Positions 7,782-15,418 of a stretch of DNA of 64,000 nucleotides are shown piece by piece. Origin of the DNA: CAZEAP01 sp964510315 (GTDB taxonomy: Bacteria; Planctomycetota; Brocadiia; SM23-32); the NCBI GenBank assembly GCA_964510315.1, contig CAZEAP010000006.1, positions 56,709 through 120,708 of the forward strand, in the 5' to 3' direction. The position numbers and the translations under genes are program-made. Every line of letters begins with the position of its first letter. Positions within the stretch are counted from its first letter, which is position 1. Below the pieces are notes generated by a model, which was given only the letters and a program-made list of their open reading frames with translations, had not been told where the DNA came from and ran no database searches.

Positions 7782-8734
7782 ACGATAAAGTCGAGCGCCT
7801 GAGAGCGCATCTCCGATCGGAGCTCGGGGAAACGTGGACCGAGGACTTCGGGAAACAGTCCACCGCGGACATCATCCGGAACTACGAGAGCCTCTGGCGC
7901 GGTCTCTTCGTGGAGCTTGCGAGCGCCGCTGCGGCCGTAGCCCGGGCGAACCCTAAGAAGTTCCAAAAGATGATCTCATTCAGGGGCGCCCTAGATTCGT
8001 CGATCGTGAACGCGTCTGTCGAGTGGAATAAGGGCCGTAACTCATACGTCGTCGTCATGAACGGCGGGCTCTCTCGGCTCATCTACCTCGTCACGAAGTT
8101 GATCGCAACCCGCGTTGGCATCATGGGTATCGATGGTCAGGCGCCGATATCCCCGCGAAATACTCTGGACTCAGCCACCAAGGAAACTCGCGCCTTGATG
8201 GACGCGTTCTTCAAGAACAACATCATGGCGATAGATGGATATCCTGTGGAGGCCTTGCAGGCGCATCAGCTCAAGTTCATTGCCAGATTCTCGCACGATG
8301 TCGATCGCTTCGTTCTCGCCCACGAACTGGGACATGTCATCCTCAGGGAAAGCAAGTGGCAACATGCAGCCTACCAGACCATGACCGACCTGTGCAGACA
8401 AGTCACCGCGGAATCGCGAGCGTCGCTTGTTGAAGAGTGGGCGGAAGAACTCGCTGCCGACAACATTGGGCTGCATCTTACGCTCAAGATGCACGAGAAC
8501 GGCATGGACCAAGCGGCCGCCTTCAGTTGCGCCGAGCTGTTCTTTCTAATCGTGAGACTTCTCGATGGATTCTTCTATAAGACGCATGGCTCTCACCCTC
8601 CACTGGGTACGCACCCACCGGGAGATATCAGGCTGCATGTTCTTCGGAATGCCGCACAGAGGAACCCGCCCGCGATCTTCGAGATGGGGAAGGGATTCGA
8701 GATGATTGTTGGTGAGCTAGCGAAGGCGGTTTGA
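7778..8734 (+). CDS. HExxH zinc metallopeptidase, partner of the Pepco-like protein
   Basis: 318 residues; starts in the ATGA overlap with the preceding gene. HELGH (residues 182-186) is a zinc-peptidase active site, and WAEELAAD (221-228) about 40 residues later supplies the expected third ligand and the conserved Asp of the gluzincin pattern. No signal peptide is present, so it acts in the cytoplasm. The N-terminal 170 residues are helical and not recognised. It is followed by an attC-like palindrome and a strong terminator, which isolate the pair as a two-gene unit inside phage tail genes. Substrate unknown; a toxic or defence effector is the most likely inference, a phage-encoded lysogenic-conversion enzyme the alternative. 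Confidence 0.7.
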   Translation: MNDKVERLRAHLRSELGETWTEDFGKQSTADIIRNYESLWRGLFVELASAAAAVARANPKKFQKMISFRGALDSSIVNASVEWNKGRNSYVVVMNGGLSRLIYLVTKLIATRVGIMGIDGQAPISPRNTLDSATKETRALMDAFFKNNIMAIDGYPVEALQAHQLKFIARFSHDVDRFVLAHELGHVILRESKWQHAAYQTMTDLCRQVTAESRASLVEEWAEELAADNIGLHLTLKMHENGMDQAAAFSCAELFFLIVRLLDGFFYKTHGSHPPLGTHPPGDIRLHVLRNAAQRNPPAIFEMGKGFEMIVGELAKAV

Positions 8735-8782
8735 ATGGAGGCAGGTGGGTATGGACTACGAGATGCCGTGGCGTCACACGCC

Positions 8783-8842
8783 GCCCAACAACCGGTTGCA
8801 GCGGACGGCGCTGGGCGCCGCCGCTGAACCGGAGCGTTGGAG
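8783..8842 (+). other. attC-like integron recombination site
   Basis: GCCCAAC (8783-8789) faces GTTGG (8836-8840), forming the outer stem. Then come unpaired bases and an inner stem in which CCGGTT, CAGCGG and CGGCG on the left pair with CGCCG, CCGCTG and AACCGG on the right. G8798 and A8805 are left unpaired, both on the same arm, as in real attC sites. The left box fits RYYYAAC; the right box is imperfect, although a perfect GTTRRRY box (GTTAGGC) follows at 8869-8875. In frame, the palindrome reads NNRLQRTALGAAAEPER. It directly follows the peptidase gene, where a cassette would carry it. Confidence 0.6.
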
Positions 8843-8887
8843 ACGTAAGTATACGTAGCGAAGTAGGCGTTAGGCATTGACGACTCA

Positions 8888-8911
8888 AGTCTGCTGAGAC
8901 ACGTCAGCGGA
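8888..8911 (+). other. Hairpin upstream of the terminator
   Basis: GTCTGCTGA pairs with TCAGCGGAC (9 bp with one G-U pair) around GACACG. Its flank (CTCAAG...TGAGAC) resembles that of the terminator 40 bases downstream, so the two hairpins may be a tandem duplicate. No T run follows it. Confidence 0.35.
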
Positions 8912-8926
8912 CGTTGAAGGATCAAG

Positions 8927-8969
8927 CCCGTTGAGACGAGAGACATCCTCTCGTTTCGGCGGGTTTTTT
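8927..8969 (+). terminator. Strong rho-independent terminator closing the Pepco-peptidase module
   Basis: A 15-bp stem (8927-8941 with 8949-8963, three G-U pairs), loop GACATCC and six Ts. It ends transcription before the tail-chaperone-like fragment at 8995. Confidence 0.85.
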
Positions 8970-8994
8970 GTTTGCACGGAAAGGAGACACGGAG

Positions 8995-9138
8995 ATGCAC
9001 ACGTTCACGTTGCCGTCCGGCCCCGAGGCCGGGATCGTCGAGATGACCGGTGTCGAGGAGGACCTGCTCACCAACCAGCGGCTCATCAAGACGGCGAGGC
9101 CATCAACCAGGCCCTTCCGACAGCCACTACGGTTTAGC
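8995..9138 (+). pseudogene. Phage tail assembly chaperone-like fragment, frameshifted
   Basis: After an AAGGAGA site the frame starts MHTFTLPSGPEAGIVEMTGV and continues EEDLLTNQRLIKT, a pattern seen in phage tail assembly chaperone-like proteins encoded just after the tail tube gene. At about 9090 the homologous reading (GEAINQAL) moves to the +2 frame and soon ends where the cassette repeat begins (about 9139). It is therefore a broken 5' fragment. A tail tube-like C terminus ends at 7160, so the Pepco-peptidase module separates two neighbouring tail genes. Confidence 0.5.
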
Positions 9139-9159
9139 AACCGCGTACCGACCGGACCC

Positions 9160-9390
9160 CATTTTCGACGTTTCGAACTCCGACGGGGTATATAACAGAG
9201 AGGGAACATCTTCCTGCCCGACGCCGCACCGGCGGCAAGGCCGAGGTCGTCGTGCGCCCCAAGCTCGATAGGAGCCGCCCATGCATCCGACCGAGGCCGA
9301 CCTGAGCCCCGACCAGCGTCGCCGCGAGATCGCCGCCGTCCTGGCCGCCGGCGTCCTTCGCCTGAGTACCCGCCCGGAAGCCGCGGCCAG
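9160..9390 (+). repeat. Cassette repeat, copy 2
   Basis: Second copy of the segment at 6190-6420, in the same orientation. It shares the string ACCGCGTACCGACCGGACCCC at its left edge with the spacer near 5309. After the small frame it keeps a recognisable but frameshifted continuation (GAAxxxGCCGAA...CTTGATTCC) of the copy 1 protein. Confidence 0.7.
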
Positions 9391-9400
9391 CGTCCACTGA
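9281..9400 (+). CDS. Shortened MHPTEADLSP-type small protein
   Basis: 39 residues, MHPTEADLSPDQRRREIAAV followed by LAAGVLRLSTRPE, then an early stop. The AGGAG site and the first residues match the 72-residue frame at 6315. A one-base shift after residue 39 would restore the rest of that family's C terminus (EESAESGENGLDSG), so this copy is probably truncated. Confidence 0.45.
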   Translation: MHPTEADLSPDQRRREIAAVLAAGVLRLSTRPEAAASVH

Positions 9401-9565
9401 GGAATCTGCCGAATCCGGCGAAAACGGCCTTGATTCCGGGCGCGACCTACGCCCGATCGTCGCCGAGTTCGATTGGGCCACACAGCGCCGCATGTGGCAA
9501 GAGAGACATGGTGGAAGCGAATGCTCCATGCACCGTTGGCCTGCCCCCATTTTATGTGCCACTTG

Positions 9566-9709
9566 CTATGAGAGAGTTTTGCTGTTTCGGGCGCGCGAGT
9601 TCTCAGAAGCGCTGCTCTCTTCGAGCATCCCTTTTTCCTCCAGGTAGCGGAAATCCTCGACGGTCAGTGCGTCGGCTGCTTCGGCGAGTTCCTTCTGCTC
9701 GGTATCCAT
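9566..9709 (-). CDS. Small acidic protein in the prophage remnant
   Basis: 47 residues, MDTEQKELAEAADALTVEDF and onward, with GAGGAGG four bases ahead of the ATG. Highly charged, one predicted helix, no recognised domain. It follows the CobT-like fragment on the same strand, so it probably belonged to the same phage transcript. Confidence 0.5.
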   Translation of the reverse strand: MDTEQKELAEAADALTVEDFRYLEEKGMLEESSASENSRARNSKTLS

Positions 9710-9789
9710 CGGTCCTCCTCCTTCGGTCTGAGACGTAGAAAAGGCCGCCCGGCGTATGGGGCGGCCGATTGCGAGAAGCAAATGCTGGT

Positions 9790-10014
9790 TCAGTGCCCGG
9801 AGAGCACGCGGCAGAGCTGCCGCATGAAGCCCTTCGGGAGGTCCTCCAGGTCGCTTACCACCGCGTGGGAGGGGAAGATATCCTCCACGCAGTTCTCCTG
9901 GATGCCTATGCCGACCGGCTCGATCCCCGACGCGGAGAGTTTGGTCACCGCCTCGCATGCGTGATCGACGGTGACCTGCTCGTCGGAGGCGTTCTCTGCA
10001 AGAAACGCATCCAA
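9790..10014 (-). pseudogene. CobT-like VWA domain, C-terminal fragment
   Basis: 74 codons (first codon TTG, stop codon TAG three codons before it). The sequence AVTKLSASGIEPVGIGIQE then VEDIFPSHAVVSDLEDLP is the C-terminal end of a von Willebrand A domain of the CobT-like kind found in several phages and in cobaltochelatase. The MIDAS end of the domain is missing, so this is a fragment, not a working metal-binding protein. It lies between a terminase small subunit and a small acidic protein on the same strand. Confidence 0.55.
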
Positions 10015-10171
10015 TAGGCGCGCCTAAGACCAGGGGACAGCCCCACGCGGCAGACGACCCAGGGGCAGGACAGCACACACACAGGACAACCAGGAGCGCG
10101 TAGGCCATGGCCGCGCCCTCCCATGGCGGAGGGGATGACCGGGGCCTGCTCCGCGCGGAGGCGATGGCCAG

Positions 10172-10306
10172 CTACGGATGGACTGCGTCGACAAAGACTG
10201 CTAGCCTGAGCAGCATCTTACGGTTGAGCGGGGAGGGCGACCAGAGCACGAGCAAGGCGAGGGAGCCCGGGATGAAGACGCTGGGCGCATTATCCCGGAT
10301 CGTCAT
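10172..10306 (-). CDS. Possible 44-residue single-pass membrane peptide
   Basis: Starts inside the last codons of the terminase gene (ATGACG after GGAG) and contains one hydrophobic stretch (VFIPGSLALLVLW) between basic residues. Phage genomes often hold such small membrane peptides, but there is no further evidence that this one is expressed. Confidence 0.25.
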   Translation of the reverse strand: MTIRDNAPSVFIPGSLALLVLWSPSPLNRKMLLRLAVFVDAVHP

Positions 10307-10835
10307 CTGGCTCCCCGATGAGAAGGTTTATGGTCACGCCTTCGGCTTCGATGGGGCCTTGCTTGTCCCAGCCGCACATGTGGGAAATCCTCTCGATGGC
10401 TCGGATGGGGTCGCGGATCTTCAGCTTGCGGGACAACAAAACCATATCCTCGTCCCCAGGAGCGACGCGCTGGCGCTCGCTGTAGGACTCGATTTCGGGG
10501 CCGCCCTGCTGCACAAGCTCCGGGCGAATGTGGCCTTCTGAGTCCAGATACCGGCTCAGTTCGCCGCGCGCGATGCGGGCCAGAATCGCAAGGGCTTCCT
10601 GGCAGCTGAGCTGCGAGATACGGTTGTTTTCCTCGCGGAGCTCCTCCACGCGTGCCGCGACGTGCGGCTTGTCATTGAACAGCGCGAACGCCTTGCGGTG
10701 GATAGTCGTGAGCTTCATCCGATTGACCTTGTAGGCATGCCGGTAGGCCGCGGTCATGTTCCCGTGCAGGATGTAATGCTGTACCGCCTTCTCCTGCTTG
10801 GCCGTCAGACCGCTCTTCCGCGCGGGCTTAGCCAC
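10290..10835 (-). CDS. terS: Phage terminase small subunit
   Basis: 181 residues from a GTG preceded by AAGAGGTG. The N terminus, LTAKQEKAVQHYILHGNMTA then AYRHAYKV, is the classic helix-turn-helix of terminase small subunits (KQExFVxxYLxxxNxTxAAxxAGY). The C-terminal half would bind the large subunit. It recognises phage DNA for packaging. The expected large subunit gene is not found downstream; instead there is phage debris, so the prophage is incomplete. Confidence 0.75.
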   Translation of the reverse strand: MAKPARKSGLTAKQEKAVQHYILHGNMTAAYRHAYKVNRMKLTTIHRKAFALFNDKPHVAARVEELREENNRISQLSCQEALAILARIARGELSRYLDSEGHIRPELVQQGGPEIESYSERQRVAPGDEDMVLLSRKLKIRDPIRAIERISHMCGWDKQGPIEAEGVTINLLIGEPDDDPG

Positions 10836-10864
10836 GTTTCACCTCTTTCCCGTTCAGTGCTTTC

Positions 10865-11779
10865 TCACCTTGCCGTAAACTTGCCGTAGTTAACCTGAGG
10901 GGAGTCCAATCGCAACGCTGATGGCAACTTTCTTCGTTCTGTTGCCCGGCCTGTCTCAACCTCCAGCGCCCCTGCAAACGCCAGCAGAGTTGCTGAGTTG
11001 CTCGCAACGGACCGTGGGCCGCATGGCGTCTTCCCGGAATACAAGCATTCAGCTTCCTCCTTCCTTAGCGAGAGGCGGCACGTCCCCGGCGTGTACGCCC
11101 GGAGGACCCACATGACTGGCGTCCACTGCCGGGCGTTCAGTTGCCCGCCAGTGTCCTCGCACAGGGGTTGCACCTCGCCGCGTCGCGCGAAGCATTCCTC
11201 GTCCAGCCAGCCGTATTCGGTGAGGGCCTCCTGCTCCGCCGCCGCGTACTTTAGGGTAAGGTTGTCCAGGAGCCAGCCGCCCCCTGGCCTAAGAATCTGC
11301 AGCATCTCGCGCACAGCCGCCGTTTTGTGAGGCTGCCGGATGCGAGGGAACGCGGACGTGCTGACCGCGGCGTCGAAGGCGGTGTTGAGATAGGAAGTAT
11401 ACAGGCAGCGGTCCGCCACTAGGATTAATTGCACAGCCGCGTCGCAGGAGAACTCCGCCCGACCGTGGGTCAGCGTGCGTTTCGAAAGGTTTCCCACCGG
11501 GAAGCGTGCTTGTATCAGGGCGCGAAGGTCGGCCGGCACGCTGTAGACGTAGGCCTGGCGGTAGCCCTCGCTGGAGCCGGCGCGGTGCCGGGTGATGGTC
11601 TTCCAGGGATCGGGCAGGCCGAGGTGCTCAGCACAGCCTCTCACCAAATCGCGCTCGGTGTGGACGGCCGAGGTCTCAGAGGCTACGGCCCGCTGCCGAG
11701 CGGTGGCGTACCAGTCGTGCTCAGGCATGGCTTCCAGCACGCGGAGCGCCGGCGGTCGGGAGTAGTAGCGTTTGCTCAC
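10865..11779 (-). CDS. Phage-region protein with a methyltransferase-like segment, unknown
   Basis: 304 residues, starting in an ATGA overlap with the upstream gene, so part of a three-gene operon. The segment AFDAAVSTSAFPRI then AVREMLQILRPGGGWLLDN (about 130-175) resembles the acidic loop and post-motif region of class I SAM methyltransferases, but no clear glycine-rich SAM-binding motif precedes it. The N-terminal part is basic and helical, perhaps DNA-binding. I do not assign an activity. Operon context (HTH replication-type protein upstream, terminase downstream) indicates a phage role. Confidence 0.5.
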   Translation of the reverse strand: MSKRYYSRPPALRVLEAMPEHDWYATARQRAVASETSAVHTERDLVRGCAEHLGLPDPWKTITRHRAGSSEGYRQAYVYSVPADLRALIQARFPVGNLSKRTLTHGRAEFSCDAAVQLILVADRCLYTSYLNTAFDAAVSTSAFPRIRQPHKTAAVREMLQILRPGGGWLLDNLTLKYAAAEQEALTEYGWLDEECFARRGEVQPLCEDTGGQLNARQWTPVMWVLRAYTPGTCRLSLRKEEAECLYSGKTPCGPRSVASNSATLLAFAGALEVETGRATERRKLPSALRLDSPQVNYGKFTAR

Positions 11780-12756
11780 TGGCCCGCCTCCCTAGTTGCG
11801 CCGACTATCTGCTTCATGCTTTCGATGGCCTTTGAGGCCACCTCCCGTGTTTCCTGCGTCCGGGCCTGTTCGAGGCTTTCAGCGCTCTGGCGCCGGCGCT
11901 CTTCCTCCCGGTGTTCCCAAGCTCTCTGCAGCTCGATGCACTCCGAGCAACGGCAGCTATCCAACCGGCCCGGGGGCGGATACGCCTTCGCTTCGGCGTC
12001 CTTCAGCCGACGTGCCATCACAGCGAACGCCGCGTCAACAGATCCGTCCTTCTCGTTCTCGAGCGCCTTGCGAGCTACACAGCTCACAGCGTGGGCTCCA
12101 TGCTCTGCCGCCCACTTCCGGACTTGCGCTCTTACCTGGCCAAGGCTGGCCCTGGCACCCTCCGCCAATCGCTTCACGACGCGGGGATCCATGCCGCCGT
12201 TGTGTTCCCGGTTTTTTTCTGCCACTGAGCCCGCCCCGGCGGTTTGCGAGTTGCATGCCCGCGGCCCGTTGGGATCTTGGCTCTCATCTGCCGAGGGGGC
12301 GGGTTGGTAGTTGGTACGTTCCCTTGGTTGTTTGGCGGAAGGGCCATGTGTTTTCCTGTTTTCACCGGAAGATACATGTGGTTTCCGGTGCTCAGAGGAA
12401 GGCGCATGTGTTTTCCTGTCTTGCCCGTCGCCATCTCCGGTTTCTGCCACGTCAGCTCGCCGCGCGGAGCGCGGATCCAGGGGGAAGTAGTAGTGATTCG
12501 ACCGGGTCCGCCGGACTGCCAGAACACCCCACTCCTGCAAGCGGGCGATGTGATTGCGAACGGTTCGCGCGGTTAGTCCGAGGCGTTCAGCCAGGGTAGT
12601 CTGCTTCGGAAAGCAGCTATCGGAATGCCCGTTGGCGAAGGACTTGATAACCACGAACGTCTGAATGTAGTCACCCACATCGCGACGTCGCGGGCATTGC
12701 TCGCTGATCCGCCGCGTTTCGGCTGCGAACACGGCAGCATACTGAGCGGTGCTCAT
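11776..12756 (-). CDS. Phage replication-type protein with N-terminal winged helix
   Basis: 326 residues, overlapping both neighbours by four bases (ATGA). Residues about 25-95, with QTTLAERLGLTARTVRNHIA then RLQEWGVLAV, form a winged helix-turn-helix like those of phage replication initiators and DnaD-like proteins. Residues about 112-145 hold an imperfect triple repeat (RKTHAPSSE, RKPHVSSGE, RKTHGPS). The C-terminal part has CRCSEC, a possible metal-binding cluster, and a long charged helix. Role inferred: origin binding or helicase loading. Confidence 0.6.
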   Translation of the reverse strand: MSTAQYAAVFAAETRRISEQCPRRRDVGDYIQTFVVIKSFANGHSDSCFPKQTTLAERLGLTARTVRNHIARLQEWGVLAVRRTRSNHYYFPLDPRSARRADVAETGDGDGQDRKTHAPSSEHRKPHVSSGENRKTHGPSAKQPRERTNYQPAPSADESQDPNGPRACNSQTAGAGSVAEKNREHNGGMDPRVVKRLAEGARASLGQVRAQVRKWAAEHGAHAVSCVARKALENEKDGSVDAAFAVMARRLKDAEAKAYPPPGRLDSCRCSECIELQRAWEHREEERRRQSAESLEQARTQETREVASKAIESMKQIVGATREAGQ

Positions 12757-13019
12757 TCGGGGCCCTCCTCGTACGCGCGGCGGATCTGGTCGATAGCGTT
12801 CCGAGCGGTCAGCGGCAGGCGGGGCCAGGCGTCGATCAGGGCCTGTAGTTCGGGGGAGGGCCGGTGTTTTTGTGGCGTATTTGGGGCGTCCGTTTTACGG
12901 GTCGGAGCTTCCGGAAGACGTACGGATGCTTCCGGGTCGCGCGGGGAGGGTGAGGGCGATTCCGGCTGAGGTTCCGGATTATGGCAATAAAACTCCCCGA
13001 TCTCGCCGGATGGCGACAT
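12753..13019 (-). CDS. Small phage-type protein, start uncertain
   Basis: The stop overlaps the next start (ATGA). The C-terminal half, ELQALIDAWPRLPLTARNAI, matches a short motif (AWPxLPxxxRxxI) common at the end of small phage proteins. The N-terminal half is Pro- and Ser-rich. The only ATG, at 13019, lies inside the hairpin that terminates the tRNA gene, so the true start may be a downstream non-ATG codon or the gene may be a truncated remnant. Confidence 0.4.
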   Translation of the reverse strand: MSPSGEIGEFYCHNPEPQPESPSPSPRDPEASVRLPEAPTRKTDAPNTPQKHRPSPELQALIDAWPRLPLTARNAIDQIRRAYEEGPE

Positions 13020-13027
13020 CGGGGAGT
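12992..13027 (-). terminator. Terminator of the tRNA-Met gene
   Basis: Arms ACTCCCCGAT and ATCGGGGAGT plus an inner CGCC/GGCG stem, followed on the minus strand by TTTTATTG. It lies 10 bases from the tRNA 3' end. Confidence 0.8.
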
Positions 13028-13036
13028 GGCTTTTCG

Positions 13037-13113
<77 letters not shown>

Positions 13114-13215
13114 ATCACCTGGAAGTATACCACAAGGTCGGCAATTCGTCAAATCTAAACGCCTCCTTTGCCGGCAAAGCGGGCTGTGCGCGCCCCACGT
13201 GCCAGCAGCGAACGC

Positions 13216-14622
13216 TCAGGCGTTCAGGTGGTCCGACAGTTTCCGGGTGTCGAGCGTTCTGGTCACTCGGAATATGCCGGCTATGCCCTTCCGCGAGGAC
13301 TCGACGGACCCGTAGCTGCCGAACCCGGCGTAGCAGAAGATGTGCTGGACGCCGCCCTCCTCATCCATCACCGCCGCCCCGGGGTGCATGCCGTCGAACC
13401 CGTCCGTCATCCGCCCGCGTCTCTGCACCAGAGTTCCTTCGAAGCGCCAGTCCGAGGAGCCCCCCAGGAGGGCGTCGGGGTCTATACTCCACAGGTTCAG
13501 GCTCATGCCCTGAATCGCGTGCTCGTTCGGCGGCCCGCCACCGTTGCGGTTGGTGGCAACAACCTCGATCCGACCCGAGACGGGGTTGAAAGCCAGGTCC
13601 ACGGTGTCCTGAGTCCAGGGGCCGTGCCAGGCCCGGCCTTCCACGTCCGTGGCCGTAATGGTGGTCAGTTCGGCCGCGAAGGGCTCCTTGCCGTCCCTGG
13701 AAACAAGCTGTACGTAGTGCCAGAGGCGCTCGTCCGGATCGAGGCTCTGCGGACCGTGACATCTGCCGACGACGATAAGCGCACCGTTGTAGTTGGCCAT
13801 CGTCGGCTCCACGCACGACGCGAATTCGGGGAGGTCCTGCTTGTGCTCCGACCACGTGCGGCCCCCGTCCCTGGAGTAGCGCAGCCATAGCTCCGGCGGA
13901 ATCCACGGCGTGCCGTTCTCGGTGGTCGTCTTCTGGTAGCGATCCGGGTTCCTCCGTGCGACGGCGTGGCCGGGCGCGATGAGACCCCACTCGGGGTGGG
14001 TGCACAGGCGGGGCCCGTTGTTGGTCTGTGGACCGGAGAGCTGCCGAGACCCGAATGCGCCCCGCATGTGCTTCCACGTCCGTCCGCAGTCTGTGGACCT
14101 GAATACGCCATGGGGGGTAACCAGAGCGGTCGAGCCGTCGGCGAGCCTACCGATGGTGTTGCCGAATCCGAGCCTGCAGTCCTCAACCGCTTCCTGGACG
14201 AAGCGCTCCACGGGCATGGGCGTGGACCAGGTTGCGCATCCATCCGTCGAAAAGGTGACCGCCGCCCGGGTGGTGTGTTGGTCGGAGGGCAGGGACTGCC
14301 CTTCTCCGCCCCAGTGCTGCGGTTTGCGATGGAACACCACCACGACCCCTTCATCGGTCGCGGCCGCAACGGGCCAGCCGAAATGGCCGTTGTTGCCCAG
14401 CAGCAGGTTTCCCTCGGGGAGCAACACCGGTTGTATCTCCAGCACGCCTGCCTTCTGGGCAGGCTGGTCTCGGGGGTCGAGCTGCAGATAGGCCTGCACA
14501 GTCTCCGGCGAGTAATCGCTCGGGTCATGACTCATCGTGGTCTCCGTCCGGGCGGACTTCATCGGCAAGACGGCCGCCGTGAGGACGCTCCCGGCAAGTT
14601 TGAGAAAATCTCGGCGTCGCAC
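13216..14622 (-). CDS. Tat-exported sialidase-like (BNR repeat) protein
   Basis: 468 residues from a GTG preceded by GGAG; the N terminus VRRRDFLKLAGSVLTAAVLP is a twin-arginine signal. Asp-box (BNR) motifs appear as STDGCATW, STDCGRTW and SRDGGRTW, each marking a blade of a six-bladed beta propeller of the exo-alpha-sialidase fold. Such secreted proteins in environmental bacteria act on sialic acid-like or other acidic sugars, or only bind them; the catalytic Tyr/Glu pair was not verified. It is transcribed toward the phage region but is separated from it by the tRNA gene. Confidence 0.75.
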   Translation of the reverse strand: MRRRDFLKLAGSVLTAAVLPMKSARTETTMSHDPSDYSPETVQAYLQLDPRDQPAQKAGVLEIQPVLLPEGNLLLGNNGHFGWPVAAATDEGVVVVFHRKPQHWGGEGQSLPSDQHTTRAAVTFSTDGCATWSTPMPVERFVQEAVEDCRLGFGNTIGRLADGSTALVTPHGVFRSTDCGRTWKHMRGAFGSRQLSGPQTNNGPRLCTHPEWGLIAPGHAVARRNPDRYQKTTTENGTPWIPPELWLRYSRDGGRTWSEHKQDLPEFASCVEPTMANYNGALIVVGRCHGPQSLDPDERLWHYVQLVSRDGKEPFAAELTTITATDVEGRAWHGPWTQDTVDLAFNPVSGRIEVVATNRNGGGPPNEHAIQGMSLNLWSIDPDALLGGSSDWRFEGTLVQRRGRMTDGFDGMHPGAAVMDEEGGVQHIFCYAGFGSYGSVESSRKGIAGIFRVTRTLDTRKLSDHLNA

Positions 14623-14915
14623 GCATCTGCTCCATCTTTCGCAGTACAACCCTTACATCGAAAAGCCGCTCGGCCGCCGGCCAGGTCCAGCCCCAGCTCC
14701 ACCCGGCGCTCGCCGTAGGCAAGGGGCAACCACTTCTTCTCGAGGACTTGACGTTCGGCGACGTAGTAGTCCACTTCCTCGACCTGGTGCTCTTCGGCCT
14801 CCTCGGTCGTGGCGGCTCGCCGCTTGACGATGCGCTCCTTTTGCAAGACGACCGGACATGCTGGAATGCCCTCTGCCAAGAGCAAGAGAAAGCGGCGCAG
14901 TTCGGCGGGACCCAA
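14559..14915 (-). CDS. Small hypothetical protein ahead of the sialidase-like gene
   Basis: 118 codons from a TTG. The middle, ATTEEAEEHQVEEVDYYVAE then RQVLEKKWLPLAYGERRVEL, has natural-looking composition and codon use, but the last 20 codons overlap the start of the sialidase gene, and no strong ribosome site is seen. It could be a real regulatory or hypothetical gene with a sequence error near its end. No family recognised. Confidence 0.35.
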   Translation of the reverse strand: MGPAELRRFLLLLAEGIPACPVVLQKERIVKRRAATTEEAEEHQVEEVDYYVAERQVLEKKWLPLAYGERRVELGLDLAGGRAAFRCKGCTAKDGADACDAEIFSNLPGASSRRPSCR

Positions 14916-14950
14916 AGGCTCTGGCGGGGCTCAACAAAGGTCTGGATCAT

Positions 14951-15412
14951 ACCATCCGCGCGCCGTCAACTCAAGAGAGACGGCGGCCGAGGCATGCCCG
15001 GTTTCCCGCGGTGAGGTTTTCGACCAGGTAGGCCAGCAGCACCGACAGCGGCGCCGGCTTGAACTCTCGGGGCCCCAAGATGAACGGCCCGATGAAGAAG
15101 GCGGGCGTATCTTGCCCTCCCCTTCCTCCGGCGCAAAGGGGGCCGGGTCAGGGCTGGCCGTATGTGTTCAGCGCGAATGCCTTCTGATCGGGACACGTTT
15201 GGGCGGCAATCGGCCGTTCGCACGGGCTGAACTCCTCTCTGCAAGGGTCCCCAGGGCTGCGCCCCGGGCTGTGTATGTGACGCCCCTGCGGGGCTTCGGC
15301 GTGCCGCGTGCGGCAGGGGGCACTCGCCCGGAGCGTGCGCCGGAGACGAGTCGTCGGAACCAAGATGTCTCGGAGAGGCCGCCCTTCGGTGTAAAATGGC
15401 GCACGCCCGCGG
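14951..15412. repeat. Intergenic block with dispersed palindromic repeats
   Basis: No gene. Segment 15254-15284 is nearly identical to 31641-31671, and 15289-15332 to 32401-32446 (shared core GGCGTGCCGCGTGCGGCAG). On the minus strand 14970-15120 there is an open stretch reading PAFFIGPFILGPREFKPAPL then SVLLAYLVENL that looks like the end of a membrane protein; it may be a gene relic. Confidence 0.6.
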
Positions 15413-15418
15413 TATAAT
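15413..15418 (+). promoter_or_regulatory. -10 box (TATAAT) ahead of aroDE
   Basis: A perfect TATAAT about 60 bases before the ATG at 15478. No convincing -35 sequence is seen at the right distance. Confidence 0.45.

Noticed and set aside
9566..10108. 180-codon minus frame across the CobT-like fragment
   Set aside because: It reads the CobT-like region in the wrong frame; only its last 47 codons, with their own ribosome site, look real.
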